A DNA stretch of 64,000 nt. Origin: Molanna angustata. Its lineage: Eukaryota > Arthropoda > Insecta > Trichoptera > Molannidae. The stretch is taken from positions 11,958,799 to 12,022,798 of the forward strand of contig OY754978.1 in NCBI GenBank assembly GCA_963576475.1, written 5' to 3'. The translations under genes and the position numbers were made by a program. Every line of letters begins with the position of its first letter. Within the stretch, counting starts at the first letter, position 1. Of the stretch, positions 45,895 to 59,084 are shown one piece after another. The notes beneath the pieces were generated by a model that worked only from the letters and a program-made list of their open reading frames with translations, was not told where the DNA came from and ran no database searches.

Positions 45895-46400
45895 TTCCTC
45901 TTTTGGAAGATCTATGATCTGTTTCTACAGGTCCTGGGACGAGAATGTCCAACTCTCCTTCTATCTCTTTGATGGTCTTCCCGATGGTCGGCGTCCCTCT
46001 GGTATCTCGCACATTGCAATCTTTGGCAGCCTTTCTGGATTCATCCTCTCAACATTATCTCTCCAGTATCGTCTTCTTTCCCTGCTCCACCTTACAATAT
46101 CCTTCACATTGCAGGTTCTGTGGATCTCCTCATTGGGAATTCTGTCTCCGAGGGTTCTGCCCAAGATAGGTCTTAGCGTTTTTATCTCTTTTCTGATCTG
46201 AGTAGCTGTTTTGTTCTCACTGTGTCTGCCCTTGCTTCAAATCCATATGTCATTATGGGTCTGATGCATGTTTTATATATTCGGACCATACTCTCAACTA
46301 GCATATGTTTACTGACCCAAATAGTATCCCTCATGCATCTGGAGATAACTGCAGCTTTATTAGTCTATTCTATAACCTATAACTATCTATAACCGTGTCA
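45895..46400 (-). pseudogene. LINE ORF2 C-terminal fragment, KRWKDSW family, copy 3
   Basis: The minus strand is largely collinear in one frame: TNKAAVISRCMRDTIWVSKH, VRIYKTCIRPIMTYGFEARA, LRPILGRTLGDRIPNEEIHR, TCNVKDIVRWSRERRRYWRD and GRRPSGRPSKR, then a stop where the family has Trp, then KESWTFSSQDL. There are two premature stops and otherwise good preservation. Confidence 0.8.
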
Positions 46401-46479
46401 TTTAAATGCAAGGAAGAACCAGGGTATTCACGTCGACCAAATTGTAGATAAATATTTTATTGATGGCTTATGTCATCAA

Positions 46480-46855
46480 TAAAGATCCTGCGGCGAATTT
46501 ACGGGGCTGTCTGTGAGGGTGGTGTGTGGAGAATAAGATACAATCATGAGCTATACCAGCTTTATGATGATATAGACGTTGGAGTATTTATAAGGATTGG
46601 GAGACTCAGGTGGCTTGGACATGGGGAGAGGATGAGTGAGCAGTGAGCAGCTGCCCGCCAGAAGAGTCCTTCACCATAGACCAGAGGGTGTGAGGCGTAG
46701 GGGGAGACCCAAGTTGAGATGGATGGACTGCGTCCAGGGGGACCTGGACTCTTTGGGCGTGGTCAATTGGAGACAAGGAGCCGCTGACAGATTGGAATGG
46801 CGAAGACTTCTTTTGGAAGCCAGGTCCCACCTTGGGATGTGGAGCTGATGATGAT
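46480..46855 (+). pseudogene. LINE ORF2 C-terminal fragment, other family
   Basis: The plus strand reads ILRRIYGAVCEGGVWRIRYN, LYDDIDVGVFIRIGRLRWLG and HGERMSEQ, then after a frame slip PEGVRRRGRPKLRWMDCVQG, WRQGAADRLEWRRLLLEARS and HLGMWS. This is the IGRLRWLGH ... RGRPK-RW ... A-DR--WR--L C-terminus of a non-LTR element. It ends in a (GAT)n tract. Confidence 0.75.
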
Positions 46856-47394
46856 GATGATGATATGTCATCAATAAAGATTTGAAAGGTACGAAAATGG
46901 CAACATTATTTATACTTTCATAGGTTTTGTTGTTTTTCAATATTGACAATACAAACAGCAATATAAATTTACGTAATAAAGAAGTTTTAAGTAAATATTT
47001 ATATTAAGTATATACATTTTAAGTTATTTGTTAGCACACGAACATTTGAATATTTATACTCCAAAGAGTTTATTGCCAATTTGCAATTTATTTCTTAATA
47101 AACCTATTTAATTATCAAAACGAGTTCGAGCTCATAATACCAGTTTATTCACAATGCTTAAATTATTTTTATATTATGTTTGCAGACTCCGGGCCAATAA
47201 ATACTCTCGGAAATTTACGATCAATAAAAAGTAATTTTTGAACGATGGCTGATCTTGAATTATTTTCTTGTCACATAAACTATACTTTGAAAATTATACA
47301 GCATTTAAGTTATTTTTTTGGTATTCAACGTATCCAAGAAACGAATTTAAAATAAGATATGGTGTGATATTAGTTCCACATTAGCATATTATAG

Positions 47395-47545
47395 CTGAGA
47401 ATCAAAGCAAGCATAACATTGAGAGACCGAGTGAGGAACACCATAATATCATCAGATGGAGTTGGCAGCGGAGGAGGAACTGGATGGTCACGTTCAAAGG
47501 GCTTGACAGGAAAAAGAAAGGACTAACAAATGGATTTCATCGTTT
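47395..47545 (+). pseudogene. LINE C-terminal scrap
   Basis: The plus strand reads EEHHNIIRWSWQRRRNWMVT and FKGLDRKK, resembling VRWSR-RRR-WRDHV-RM of the KRWKDSW family. Confidence 0.45.
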
Positions 47546-48529
47546 AAAATTGATTAATATAACATAATTTTGTGCCTATCAAACTACCAATTCATCGTTT
47601 TTTTAGATTTTATATTATTTCAAGTTTGTGATTATAGATTTTCCAAGAAAGTACATAATTATTAACATTAAAAAATCATATTTTTGCATACTTTTATAAA
47701 TGTGATCAAAATGTTCAATACCTAAATATCATCCGATCTTCTTAAAATTTGGCATGCATATCTTTTACATCACTGAGACTCGGGACGTACGCGTTTTCTA
47801 CAGTAAAAATACAATGATTATTTTCATACAAAGATAAATCACCAAATGTCGCTGGTTACCCCACATAGTGGAATTATACCGTGATGGTTGTTAGAATAAA
47901 TACATATTTGTGCAGATTGATATAACATAACATCAACACTTGTTATTCTTAAGTAATTTTACTGTCTATCTGATTGAAATCGAAAAACTTGATAAGCAGG
48001 AACTATAAATTCATCAGAATGAATAATATGTTCTTTAAAATGGATACCTACTAGAAGTAACCCCATATAACAACCAGCAGGTGCAAAGAGGTAATTCGAA
48101 ATATTTCAGACTGTCGGCATCGTCTGAATGTGAATGAAAAGTACAAAAAGGTACATCGGTTTAATCTTGGAGTACGCCTTGTGAATTGGTGATGCACCAC
48201 TGAGGCGTGACTACTCTCACCAGCTACCTCATCAATACCCAAGTGTCTTCAAAAATACACCTGCCGGTTACCATAGCAACGGGAACTTTTTTAGGCATAA
48301 CTCTTGCCATTGTCTTTACGAAGTTAATTAAGAGTCCAAACGCCAATTAAACTGGTAAAATTAAACAAGATGTGATTTTCACCGAAAATTATTTTATTTT
48401 ATTGTCGTTCTATTTTGTTTCATTGGCATACGTCAATGTAGGCATTACAATTGCACTACCAGTAGGCAATTGCACTACCAGTAGGCATGGACATGGCGTG
48501 ATGGTATGTATGTATTTTGTATTACGTCT

Positions 48530-48730
48530 CCAACAGGTACATACCATGTCAAAAATTACGTATTAATTTTACACACATCCAATAACATGTAGGTATTCTA
48601 GTAACTTATGGTGAATTAAAAATGCAATTAAAAACTGTCTTCACCGGGAACGGAATTCAGGACCTATCGCTCAGAAGCCATATCTTGCGACAATAGGACG
48701 ATCGTTTCACTACATCCTCGGAGGCGACAG
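48530..48730 (-). repeat. tRNA-derived SINE, degraded copy
   Basis: It contains AAAAACTGTCTTCACCGGGA and ACACATCCAATAACATGTAG in the order of the SINE family, with many changes. It abuts the DINE-like element at 48748. Confidence 0.55.
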
Positions 48731-48747
48731 CTAAAACTCTTATTTTT

Positions 48748-49012
48748 TCCAACTGTTGATTCGTTCAAGAGAATGAAATTCTTTTGAAGGAACAGACGTT
48801 CAAATCCAAAACGCGTGTATGAAGGAATTGTATACAGGGTCTACTTTTTTCAAGGCTTTTCCAACTTTGAAGTCAAAAAACACAAATTTAGAGGCTTTGC
48901 AGCATATATGTTCTATATACGGATTTACTCAGAATTCGGAGTAGAACATTTCGTGTGTCTGTGTATGTGTGTGTTTCTGTGTGTGTATATCTGTGTGTGT
49001 GTGTGTGTGTGT

Positions 49013-49068
<56 letters not shown>

Positions 49069-49782
49069 TATAACTTTTAATCCGCTCAATTAACAGAGCC
49101 CAAAATTTCAGAATATATAAACAGTTATAGGTCTACAAAACTTTTATACTCAGAATTTCGAATTTTTATTTCAGGGGTTATCAACTTTAGAATTTTTGAT
49201 TTATTTTTCCATATATCGCAGAAACCATAAAAGCTAGAACTTTGAAAATTGGCATAAACATAGACAAATACAAAATCTCAAACTAGTTTTTTCAAAAAAA
49301 TTCCAGGGTTTTTCAAACATTTTTTATTAAGAAAAATATGCCTATATTTCCATTTTTTTTAAATATCGAAAAAAGCCGAAACACCCCAACTAGATAATTT
49401 AATTTTCTATTAAAAATATTTATATATTTATATAATACATTTCAATTTTTTTAACAATTTTTATAAAAAATGAATTTAGTGACGATATCGCTTCATACAA
49501 TTTGTATGGCAGTCGGCTATACACAATATCTAAGAAGTCTCAATAATTTGATCATTAATCTGCAAACATTTATTACATACCATCATGCTGTTTTCATATT
49601 CTGGGTAGGAAAAAAGGACTGACCTCCATACTGCCCTATCTTGATATACATACCTACATGTGTTGTATAGAAAATAAAATATCTGAAAATATTAAATAAT
49701 TTGGATTAATGTGTTTATAGTTTGGTACTTATTCTTCAACTATACATACTGTTGCTATCGACAGTTGGATCTCATGTGTTAC
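48748..49782 (+). mobile_element. DINE/Helentron-like element, copy 2 (full length)
   Basis: Starts TCCAACTGTTGATTCG after a T and has a (GT)n microsatellite at about 48950-49063. Near the end it has the subterminal ATCGACAGTTGGAT, the hairpin CATGTgttACATG and a terminal CAACTAG before a T. Length 1035 bp, close to copy 1 (1023 bp), in opposite orientation. Non-coding. Confidence 0.65.
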
Positions 49783-50749
49783 ATGCAACTAGTACTAGTT
49801 GTTTACATTAATCGGTTTTTGATATTTTATATTTCTAATACAATTCATGATTGTTTCGATTTTCGTCTATCTCTTAACGATGCAGTCTTTTAAAATTGAT
49901 CATCTATTTTATAAACATAATTATTACAATTAAAATATAGAAGTAAGATATTTTTGGCATATTGTTTTAAAAAAACTAAACTCAGTACCTCGTGTATTCT
50001 TAATAAAAATCACTGCCCGAGCGAAAAATACAATAGAATGTAATAAAAAATATGTTTATGTAAAAAAATAAAAGGGATTTGTCGATAGAAGTAATGGGGT
50101 ATAATAGGGTTGAAGGAGATCGACGGCACCTGGGACCCATCAGATTCTATTGAAAGTGAAGGCTCCCGTAGCTACCTCTAGCCGACCCCCGGGGTAGCAG
50201 GAGCGCATAGTACATAGGAGGTTCACTACTAAGATATAGGATCACAGCATGATACAAGTCACGGTGTTGTTTAATCTAGATTGATCTGTCATTACCTCAG
50301 AGAACCAATTTGTTGGCGGGATGTGGTTGAAATTATTTGTCTGCTTTTTTGGTAGTTTTTTTATACTAACACTTTCGGCAGGTATCAAAGAAGACATTCT
50401 ATAATAGTTTTTTGATGGCTGTATTATGATGTGTTTTACGTGAAAACATGAGTTATTTAAATTTAATAGTATCAAAACGGCTCTCAAAACATAATTATAC
50501 TTATTATATAACTTCTTACTTTAGTTCTTTCTTTCCTTTCTATGATTGATGTTTTTTTTCTTTTTGTGTTCTTACTATTGTACCATATTTCCATAGTTTA
50601 AATCTCACATTGGTTAAGTCGGTTGGAAGAGGTGTCTTTATGGTTATAAACCTGCCTATATGCACTTGGTTGTATATTAAATGAATAAAATAATCACGGA
50701 GACTCGTACATGCAACAAAATATTATGTTATTTTTTGATTATTTCTTTT

Positions 50750-50905
50750 ACTAACAGGTCGTTAGCCCTGTAGTTGCCTTGATTTCCTGGTTCATGTGTA
50801 ATATCCCAACTTCGTCTCTATTGAGATGTTAAAAAGTTTGTCTATAAAAATATCATTTGACTCCCGACAGGGAAAAAATCCAATGTTTGCGTGTATGCAA
50901 TTTAA
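50750..50905 (+). repeat. Interspersed repeat C, 3' fragment
   Basis: ACAGGTCGTTAGCCCTGTAG, TCTCTATTGAGATGTTAAAA and TGACTCCCGACAGGGAAAAA in the family order. Confidence 0.65.
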
Positions 50906-51379
50906 TATGGATATCGAGATATGGATATCGGCAAATATCTAGATATATTTCGGCAGAATTTTAAAGCCTTTAAGAAGTTTTGTCATAGTTACGGTGCCTT
51001 ACTATTGTTAGATTCCCAGAAGGTTATTTTTTTACAGAGATCTTGGTCATACCCTCGATATTTCGCATTTAAAAATATATGAAGTCAATGACAGTCCACG
51101 AGTTTGAATCTTTCATTCACATTCGTCGATTTTTCTTTTTGCATTATGGTGCCGAGATTGCTAATCTAGAGGGCTCCATGAGTTACTTTTCGTGCTAGGA
51201 ATTTCTTCCTTGTCGCTCAGTCCCCATATGCAGAGCGGATTGTGGTGGGAGTAGCGAATTTCGGCAGAAACGGGGACAGCTTGCGCAAGTATCTACCAAC
51301 CAAGTAAAAACAATGTATCCTTCGCAGCCTGTGTGATTTTTCAAAATGTTTTTCGATAATTCTTAATATTGTGATTTTC

Positions 51380-51735
51380 TACAAGTAGGTAAACAAGCCC
51401 AACATTGGTACAAGTAGGTAAACAAGCCAAAAATGAAATAATATTTCTGGCGCAATTTAAGGGTGAAATCTGTGCGAGACATCGTCATCTCATTTTTAAA
51501 GACTGTTGCTTTCATTGTTTACAAATAAACCAATTTGTAAATAGATGGCGTTACATAAAGGTTTATTCGTTACTTCATAGAAGGCATAATTGGTGAACGT
51601 TGCGCAAGCGCATAAAGTGATCACGTAAACAAGCCGATGACAGGTCGTAATCCATGTAGGTACCTCGAGTTCCTGGTTTTCTATAATATCCCAACTTTGT
51701 CTTAATTGAGATGTTAAAAAGATTTTGAATAAAAA
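51380..51735 (+). repeat. Interspersed repeat C, copy
   Basis: CAAGTAGGTAAACAAGCC appears twice in tandem, then AAATAGATGGCGTTAC, GGCATAATTGGTGAACG, GCCGATGACAGGTCGTAA and TAATTGAGATGTTAAAA. The tail is missing. Confidence 0.65.
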
Positions 51736-52944
51736 TATAATTTTACTAATACCTACTTTTTTTAATGATTATCGCGGGCTATTTCGGTAATACATTTACT
51801 TATGTCATCTATTTTTTATCATCTTATCAATAAATTAGCATCACAACAAAATGAAAATCATTAAAACTCGACTGCATGTTATTCAGCTAGTTATTTACGC
51901 TTAAATCATAGAAGAAAAAACTAAGTATAAAATCCGACACTTCAGCTGTATTTGAGAATTAAGTGCGAGGTTTTGAAAGGGCTATTCGAACGTTGAATCA
52001 ATGGGCAGGCATTAGGATTAGAAACGTCCCAATAATACTAACTGCATGGGTCATTTCTGACATCTGGCACTTTGCGCTCAAGTATCCCCTTTTATAGAAA
52101 CAAATCGCCCTTAACAGTCAGACACGAAACTCGCCCCTGTGGCATCAAAACAACCCCTTGAAAGAGGAAAACTTCTCAACAAGGGTCAAACTTCAATAGA
52201 TACAGGAGAGAAAATAGATGAATGATAACAATCTTGGAAGGATTTCTCTTATTTCATTTTTAGGTAAAATTATCTACAAATCAAGTTATATTATTATTTA
52301 AAGCATTTACACGTGTTTCTGTAAAAAATCACAAAAATCAATTGGAAATATCAGAATATCATTTCCATACATTCGAATAGATATTTTTAAACAAAAAGAA
52401 CTCTTAATTTAAAGTATATACTTTTTAACCTACATAAAACAAACAACCCGATTTTGGAATCATATCTCATCGCAACTTCATTAACACTTCCCGCTTTCAA
52501 AAGAATTCTGAAGAATTATTTCCTTACACATAACACTTAAATTTAATCTCTTATCATATCCTTGTCCCCTCCTCTCCTCTCCCCTCCTTTTTTGTTATTT
52601 TTAATGTTTCAATAATTTTATTCACATAAATTGGCACATATTACCATAAACCCAATTTACCTAACCAAATGGATATTGTTGGTTAGTAAATAAGCCCGTC
52701 ATTGTGCACTTATTATGAAATATGTTAAAAAATTAATAAACATTCACATGACAAAAATACATATTCCATTCTTCCGAGTTTATATATTTTATTTATTTAT
52801 ATATACATTATGTACAAATGCACAAATGCGGGTTAATTGCCATAAGGTATTTTTACTTCCAACCAACCCGAGCCCTAAGTCTCTAAAGTTAGATATGGTA
52901 CAATAGTAGGTATTTAGTGACAAATGTAGAAAAAAAATTCTTCT
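51736..52944. other. AT-rich DNA, no gene seen
   Basis: No repeat or coding feature recognised. Confidence 0.6.
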
Positions 52945-53325
52945 TCTTCTTCTCAGCCTAATCCCGTCCACTCCTGGACGAAGGCCTCTTCCATCTCCTT
53001 CCACGCCACTCTACCCTGTGCTCTGAGCAACCAATTGGCATCAGCATGACGGCTGATGTCATCTCTCCATCTCATTGGCGGTCTTCCAACACCTCTGACT
53101 GTCGTTCTCGGTCTCCAAGTCAACACTGTCCTTAACCATCGGTCTTCGGGTTATCTAGCCACGTGGCCCGCCCATCTCCACTTCAGGGTAAGAATGCGGT
53201 GGACGACATCAACCAATTTTGTTCTTTCCCTGATGGTGTCGTTTCGCCCCCTGTCTCTCAGACTTAATCCTAACATGGCTCTTTCCATGGCTGTTTGGGT
53301 GACTCTTAGTTTTTCAGCAATAAAA
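52945..53325 (-). pseudogene. LINE ORF2 C-terminal fragment
   Basis: The minus strand reads KLRVTQTAMERAMLGLSLRD, RERTKLVDVVHRILTLKWRW, AGHVAR, GVGRPPMRWRDDISRHADAN and RAQGRVAWKEMEEAFVQEWT, with a few stops. This is the TQ-AMER-ML-LS-RD ... WRW-GH-AR ... GRP--RW-DD ... W--MEEA C-terminus of a widespread insect LINE family. Confidence 0.8.
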
Positions 53326-53377
53326 TAAATAAAAATACAAAGAGAAAACAGAGAATAAATTTGAATCAGACTTTGAC

Positions 53378-53610
53378 ACTGCCTAATTAACAGTCACCTC
53401 TACAAGATACATGTAAGGGATAGCCCTTCGTGTGCTAGTGGAGAGCAAGTCGAGACCCTGGACCTTTTGTTTTTTGAATGCCCAATCCACACCGAACATG
53501 ATTTGTACTATACACTTAATACTCCACTACCAATACATATGTCACATCTTCTGTCATTAAATTCCCTACATATTTATTTCCACATAGCAACATATCTTCG
53601 CCTTAATTGA
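53378..53610 (+). pseudogene. Jockey/CR1-like LINE C-terminal fragment
   Basis: One open frame reads INSHLYKIHVRDSPSCASGE, ETLDLLFFECPIHTEHDLYY and further to LRLN and a stop at 53608-53610. It follows the ...LYK--L-DSP-C-CG--ET--H--FECP pattern of the post-RNase H tail, with the first paired Cys changed. Confidence 0.6.
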
Positions 53611-54288
53611 TTCAATCTATAATGCAATAACCTCAAGTCTAAAAACAGTTTGAAAACATTATTATAAACTGGCAGAAATCATCCTAATTATTAGATGTAA
53701 TGCCATATAAGCTTAAAAAGAATAAAATATACATAATAATAACGCTAATCATAGCAATAAAGAAAAGAAGGAAGGTACGAAAGGATACAGAAGGATTATT
53801 CAGGATTTTTTTGACAAAAAGTTTTTTCAAGCCGAGTGCCAAATTTTGTTTCCATATTTTCTTCTTGTTAACCATTTTCCTGTTATTCGGTCAATATCAT
53901 TACTCCATCTTTAAAGTCACTCATTTTATATAAATAATAATCTTGTGGTTTTAAGTTAAATCAATATCAATTTATTTATATACATCGGTCATTATGATCA
54001 GATTGTGGATAATTTATATGGCTGTGTTTTTGGAACAAAGATCATGGTAAAAGTATACATAGTTAAATTACTTTAATTTCATAAAATGATTCAAAAGTTT
54101 TGGTAGTTTCATTGAGATCTAATACCGTCAAAAAATGCATTTTTGAACAATTTCATTAAATCAAAGAATTTTAACTATACTATTACCGTTACTTTTGTTG
54201 ATCAACCCAGCCTTAGTATAGGAATAGTAAAATATACTTTAATAAAAGTGATTTATTTATTTTTTTATTTTCTTATTTTTACATTACT

Positions 54289-54494
54289 TTTCGGGCAACT
54301 AACGGGTACTATGTCAAATATTTATTTAATAGGCACCCAATAACAAGTTGCCACATTCTGGAGACTTGATTTTAATCGTCTCACAGATCCAGACTGAAAA
54401 CACAATTAAAAACTGTGTCTCCACCGGGAATCGAACCCGGGACCTTTGGATCGTCAGTTAGATAGTTAACCAACTAAGCCACTAAGGCCGACAA
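54289..54494 (-). repeat. tRNA-derived SINE, copy 6
   Basis: The B box (complement of GGGAATCGAACCCGGGACC) is well preserved and the A box (complement of AACTAAGCCAC) is near 54470-54482. The full body ends at TCGGGCAACTAACGGGTAC. Confidence 0.85.
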
Positions 54495-56228
54495 ATCAAA
54501 ATTTAAACAAAAATAAATAATTATCGATCATAGACAATAAATTATACATAAACAACATATTTTAAGTGTCTTTAAAAACTGTATAGTACCGTTAGGAGGA
54601 TGAGAAAAAAATATTGATTTTAATGAGAAATTGATACATGCAAACTATTCATTAATTTTTAAAAGCAGCTAATTTGTTTTTATGTTTGTCGCGTATAAGT
54701 GTCAATAAAATTAATATACATATCATATTGATTCGTATAAAATATTTATGAACCTACTTAGGTACATTCAAAGTACCTACACTTTTAAATACCCAACATA
54801 AGCGTAAAATAACATAAATATCATTTGACAGTTAAAATGATACGTATCAGATATCATAGGTAGATGGAAACGCGATACAGTCTATGATGTAATATTTATA
54901 TTTTCGTATCATTGCATGCGGAAGAATTAATCATAAAAAATAACAATTTTGTATCATGTAACAAACACCTATCAAAAAAAAGTAAACCTACATTGAAATT
55001 GAAATCTTTTGTATCTAAATAGATACACCTTTAATGTGGGTACCCATAATTTATTTATGAATAAATGAAAATGTAGGAAATTGTAAATATTTTCATGTGC
55101 ATAGATTCGTACACGAATTATTTGATGGAATACCCGCCAATTTCAATAAAATTTCAGGAAGAAAAATCAAATTTTTCGATGTACTCAGTGTAAAGTTTCA
55201 TTTCACTGAATCATTTTACCACTGTTTAGTGACAGCACATCAACATTTAATTATTGGTCTGTTTTGCCTACCTAAATTGAGCCAGTCAATCGTTAACAGC
55301 AGTACGTAATAATTACACAAAAATTTTTTATCACAAGAGCTTGCTCTAAATTTAATATACACTATGGAAATTTTGACATTTTTTTTAATCTTCAGGGGTA
55401 TTTAAGCGATGTTTACAAAGAATTTTTATGACATCATGTTGGTAATATTGTGAGAGGAATAAACCATAGATTTTTATTATAATATACTAGAAGTCGTAGT
55501 TAGCAAATTTTGTATGAATCGAAGTGAGGCATTTTTCTAGGGGATTTTTGACGTTTTAATACATCGTTTTTCCATAGAGAATAACGACTAATATGAATTG
55601 TTTTCGGATTTGTTTGTCTTAAAAAATACTTTGTTTATTAAGATTTAGAGAAAAGTTATTTAGGATGTGTTGAAATGTAAGGAAAACTGAAATATGTTGC
55701 CAACCAAAAGTAAAACGCGCGATAGCCCATGACTCACTTTTGCACGTAGTACTACATCTACATAGTATATTATGTATAATAAAAATCTATGGAATAAACA
55801 ACATGGCGACGCATTGCGCTGTCGGATATCCTAGGATGTATACCGATTTTTTAAACCTAACCTACAAAACTTTGGTAAAAATAGGTTGGTTAGGTTTGTT
55901 TGTAGTTATAATTGCGACTGGCGTGAGCCAGTTGCATTATATATTTACATAATAAAGTAACTAAAATATTAAAATAAAATAACTAAATTGGTGTGAATAC
56001 TCGATAATGACTCGACATGATGTGTCAAAATCAAAAACTGGTGTACAAACTAGGCTATCCCGCGCTGTCAAACATCAGTTATTAGTAAATGTGCAAACAT
56101 ACGTACCCAAGAATAATACAACAAGTAATAATAGCCTTCATCGAATATATTTTACTGGCAACAAATATGTCAAAGGAGGCAACATAATGACACAAAAATA
56201 TATTCTCTTCTTCTTCTGGGTCACAATC
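54495..56228. other. AT-rich DNA, no gene seen
   Basis: No recognisable coding or repeat feature. The frames at 55097-55309 and 55740-55952 have no domain I can name. Confidence 0.55.
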
Positions 56229-57010
56229 CTAGGATTGGTCTGCACCAAACACTCGATCTTTCCACTTAACTCTATCGTCCGCCAGTCTCTTCATCTCTTT
56301 GTAGCTGCTACAGCACACGTCACCGATTATCTGGTCTATATAGTTATTTCTGGGGCGACCTCTACAGTTACCCCCATCAATCATTCCTTCGACGATGGTA
56401 AAAAGCAGGCCTGGGTGCCGGATGTTGTGGCCTATCCTTGTTGTTCTCTGTTGGGCAATTCTTTTCATAATTTGCCTTGTCTCTCCAACCCTACTTAGTA
56501 CCTCGTCGTTGCTGATGTGTTCTGACCAGTGAACTTTAGCCATGCGTCTGTAGCACCACATCTCAAACGCAGACAGACGTCCCGTTTCGCGTTGGCTGAT
56601 GGTCCATGTTTCACAGCCATATAGAAGTACACTCCAGACAAGAGTCTTGATCAAATTTTTCCTAATTTTGATGGAAATGTTAGGGGATTCAAAAATTGTT
56701 GATCTTTTGTTGAAGGCGACTCCTGCTTGGTGGATTCTGTTTTTGATGTCTGCTGTTGAACGTCCGTCTTGAGATATTGTGCTTCCCAGATATATAAACT
56801 CTTTCACCTGCTTAATTTCGATGCCACCCAGAACAATATTTGCGGTGCATTCCTCCCTTCCAGCAACCATGGATTTTGTTTTGTCCTTATTTATCCTCAT
56901 GTTATAATCGCTTGTTAGGATGCCTTCCATTTTCCTGAGAGCTTCATTTAATTCTTCCTCTGTTTTCCTAGCATTGCAATATCGTCTGCATACCTTATCA
57001 TGTCTATTTT
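56229..57010 (-). pseudogene. LINE ORF2 fragment from RT YADD to C-terminus
   Basis: The minus strand starts IRYADDIAML (RT catalytic motif) near 56960-57000. A one-base frameshift follows, then an uninterrupted stretch of about 233 codons: MEGILTSDYNMRINKDKTKS, VKEFIYLGSTISQDGRSTAD, VWSVLLYGCETWTISQRETG, LSAFEMWCYRRMAKVHWSEH, RGRPRNNYIDQIIGD, ending near 56229. This is a non-LTR retrotransposon polymerase 3' half with a single visible disabling shift. It may be relatively young. Confidence 0.88.
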
Positions 57011-57014
57011 AAAA

Positions 57015-57165
57015 TATATTAGATTCGGTCAATTGGTTTTCCAACAAATGTTAGTTCGAATAATTTGCTTTCGGACAATTGTCATTCTGATATCTGTTTT
57101 TCGAAAAATTGTTATTCGTACCTACAATTGCGCATTCGAACAATTGTGTTTCGAAAAATTTTCAT
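57015..57165. repeat. Degenerate TTCGAACAATTGT-type repeat
   Basis: Six or seven variants of TTCGAACAATTGT (TTCGGACAATTGTC, TTCGAAAAATTGTT, TTCGAACAATTGTG) are spaced about 20 bp apart, directly beside the LINE fragment. Confidence 0.55.
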
Positions 57166-58046
57166 GTAATCCCTCTGTAGAGCCCATGCCACAATCAGAG
57201 AGATAAAAAATATCAGGAAAAATTCCGAATTGCCAGCTATCTATGATATTATTCACTTCACCCGAAAACAGTCTAAAATCCCGTAAACTAATATGTTTCT
57301 ACCTGGCACGGAGGGTTTGGGTACAGCAAAGCAGAGTGAGAACAGAGCAGGGCTGCTGAAATTACTAACTCCTCTGGAGGTGGATAATCCTGACATTGAG
57401 TGTGAGACTGCCTGCTTAAAAAAATTAATAGAAAACTCCGAGACATCCACGAGGCGAAACCAAAAGTGGTGAACTGGCTCTCAGCGCTTTAAAATATTTG
57501 AAGCGAGACTTTACAACTGCGATAAAACCACACGAAAAGTAAAGGATGTATTAGAAACAGGTACCTCTATGAAAACGACCGTAAGTGAAATTGTATAGAA
57601 CTTCTATTATAATTTCAGTTGTTTTTGAGAATGTGCTTAACACGAAAGTTTTTTTTTCAGCTGGGTCAGTCAATTTATCAAGGATTTTTTATTTGGAAGT
57701 AAACAATTGTATGTATCTGTTTTTTGTTTTGTTTAATTGGAATGAAATGGAATTTTATAATGAATATTAATAGAAATGCGATAAATTTAAATATACTCGT
57801 AGTAATAATACAAGTAATGTCTTTATAACAAGATTGAGTACTTACCTTTTCTATAATAATCTCTCATCAGATTATCTCATTATAAACTCATTACTCGGTT
57901 TGATTTTAAAACATAATAATGATTTTATTTTTAATATCAGAACATTACGCTGTAATAAATTATTCTCGATGATTAATAAGAATTAGGTAGGTTTATTAAA
58001 TAAGCTTACAAGCAATAATAAGGAAAAAATAAGCGAAACGAAGAAA
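57166..58046. other. No feature recognised
   Basis: The segment 57170-57570 is less AT-rich than its surroundings, but I see no domain or repeat in it. Confidence 0.5.
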
Positions 58047-58049
58047 AAA

Positions 58050-58397
58050 TCATGATAATAGAAACGAGTGGAGACACTATTCAATCAGTGCCCCACAACA
58101 TTGCCAATTTCTCAAAAATCATGATAATAGAAACGAGTGGAGACACTATTCAATCAGTGCTCCACAACATTGCCAATTTCTCAAAAATCATGATAATAGA
58201 AATGAGTGGAGACACTATTCAATCAGTGCCCCACAACATTGCCAATTTCTCAAAAATCATGATAATAGAAACGAGTGGAGACACTATTCAATCAGTGCCC
58301 CACAACATTACCAATTTCTCAAAAATCATGATAATAGAAACGAGTGGAGACACTATTCAATCAGTGCCCCACAACATTACCAATTTCTCAAAAAAAA
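58050..58397 (+). repeat. 69-bp minisatellite, five units, in frame
   Basis: Five nearly identical 69-bp units begin ATCATGATAATAGAAACGAG and end GCCAATTTCTCAAAA. Because 69 is a multiple of three, the frame stays open (58052-58483) as five 23-residue units around MIIETSGDTIQSVPHN. Unit differences are a few substitutions (ACG/ATG, CCC/CTC, GCC/ACC), some of them amino-acid changing. Expression is not supported by any other signal. Confidence 0.9.
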
Positions 58398-59084
58398 ACA
58401 TGCAGTTTCCAACATACCATCTCACAGATTTTACAGAAAGGTTTAATAAATATACTTTTAAAACAAAATATATTAATTTTTGACAATTGCCTAAAGATTT
58501 AGAAAAAAAAACTAAATGACTGTTGTTTATTCATTCTAAATAACTGCAACTATTTTGACTGGGCTGCAAATTACAAGATTCATCTATTATTTTTTTCCAT
58601 TTTGGTTGGTAGAAAAAGAATTCTGGAATAGTTAGGCATAGACATGTACAGATATGGTCTTGAAATAAACACAGTACCTGTTACTTATCTGAAAATCAAG
58701 AACTAACTAAAAACAGCAGGACTCAATGAATATCAAACAGCGTGAATATCAACAAATGAAACATGTCAAGTAATTTATTAGACAAACGAATTAATTAGAA
58801 TTATGAGTCCAATAAAATATGTGTACATACACATTTACATTATACATCACATCCTTCTTAAAATGTATGAATGAACCCGCTATGCATGCTTCCGCGTCAC
58901 GTACAAATGATTAAGACCGAACTTACTATAGATTCAAATGGTACAGTTGCGACAGGTGCAAGTGAATATGAAGCGTCAAATATAAGGGAAAAAATTCAAA
59001 CGGTTATTAAAAAATTAAAAAAATAATCATTACCTTGAAATTTAAAGAAAATATCAAGGTTGAGTTTTAATTCCATTATTGCAT

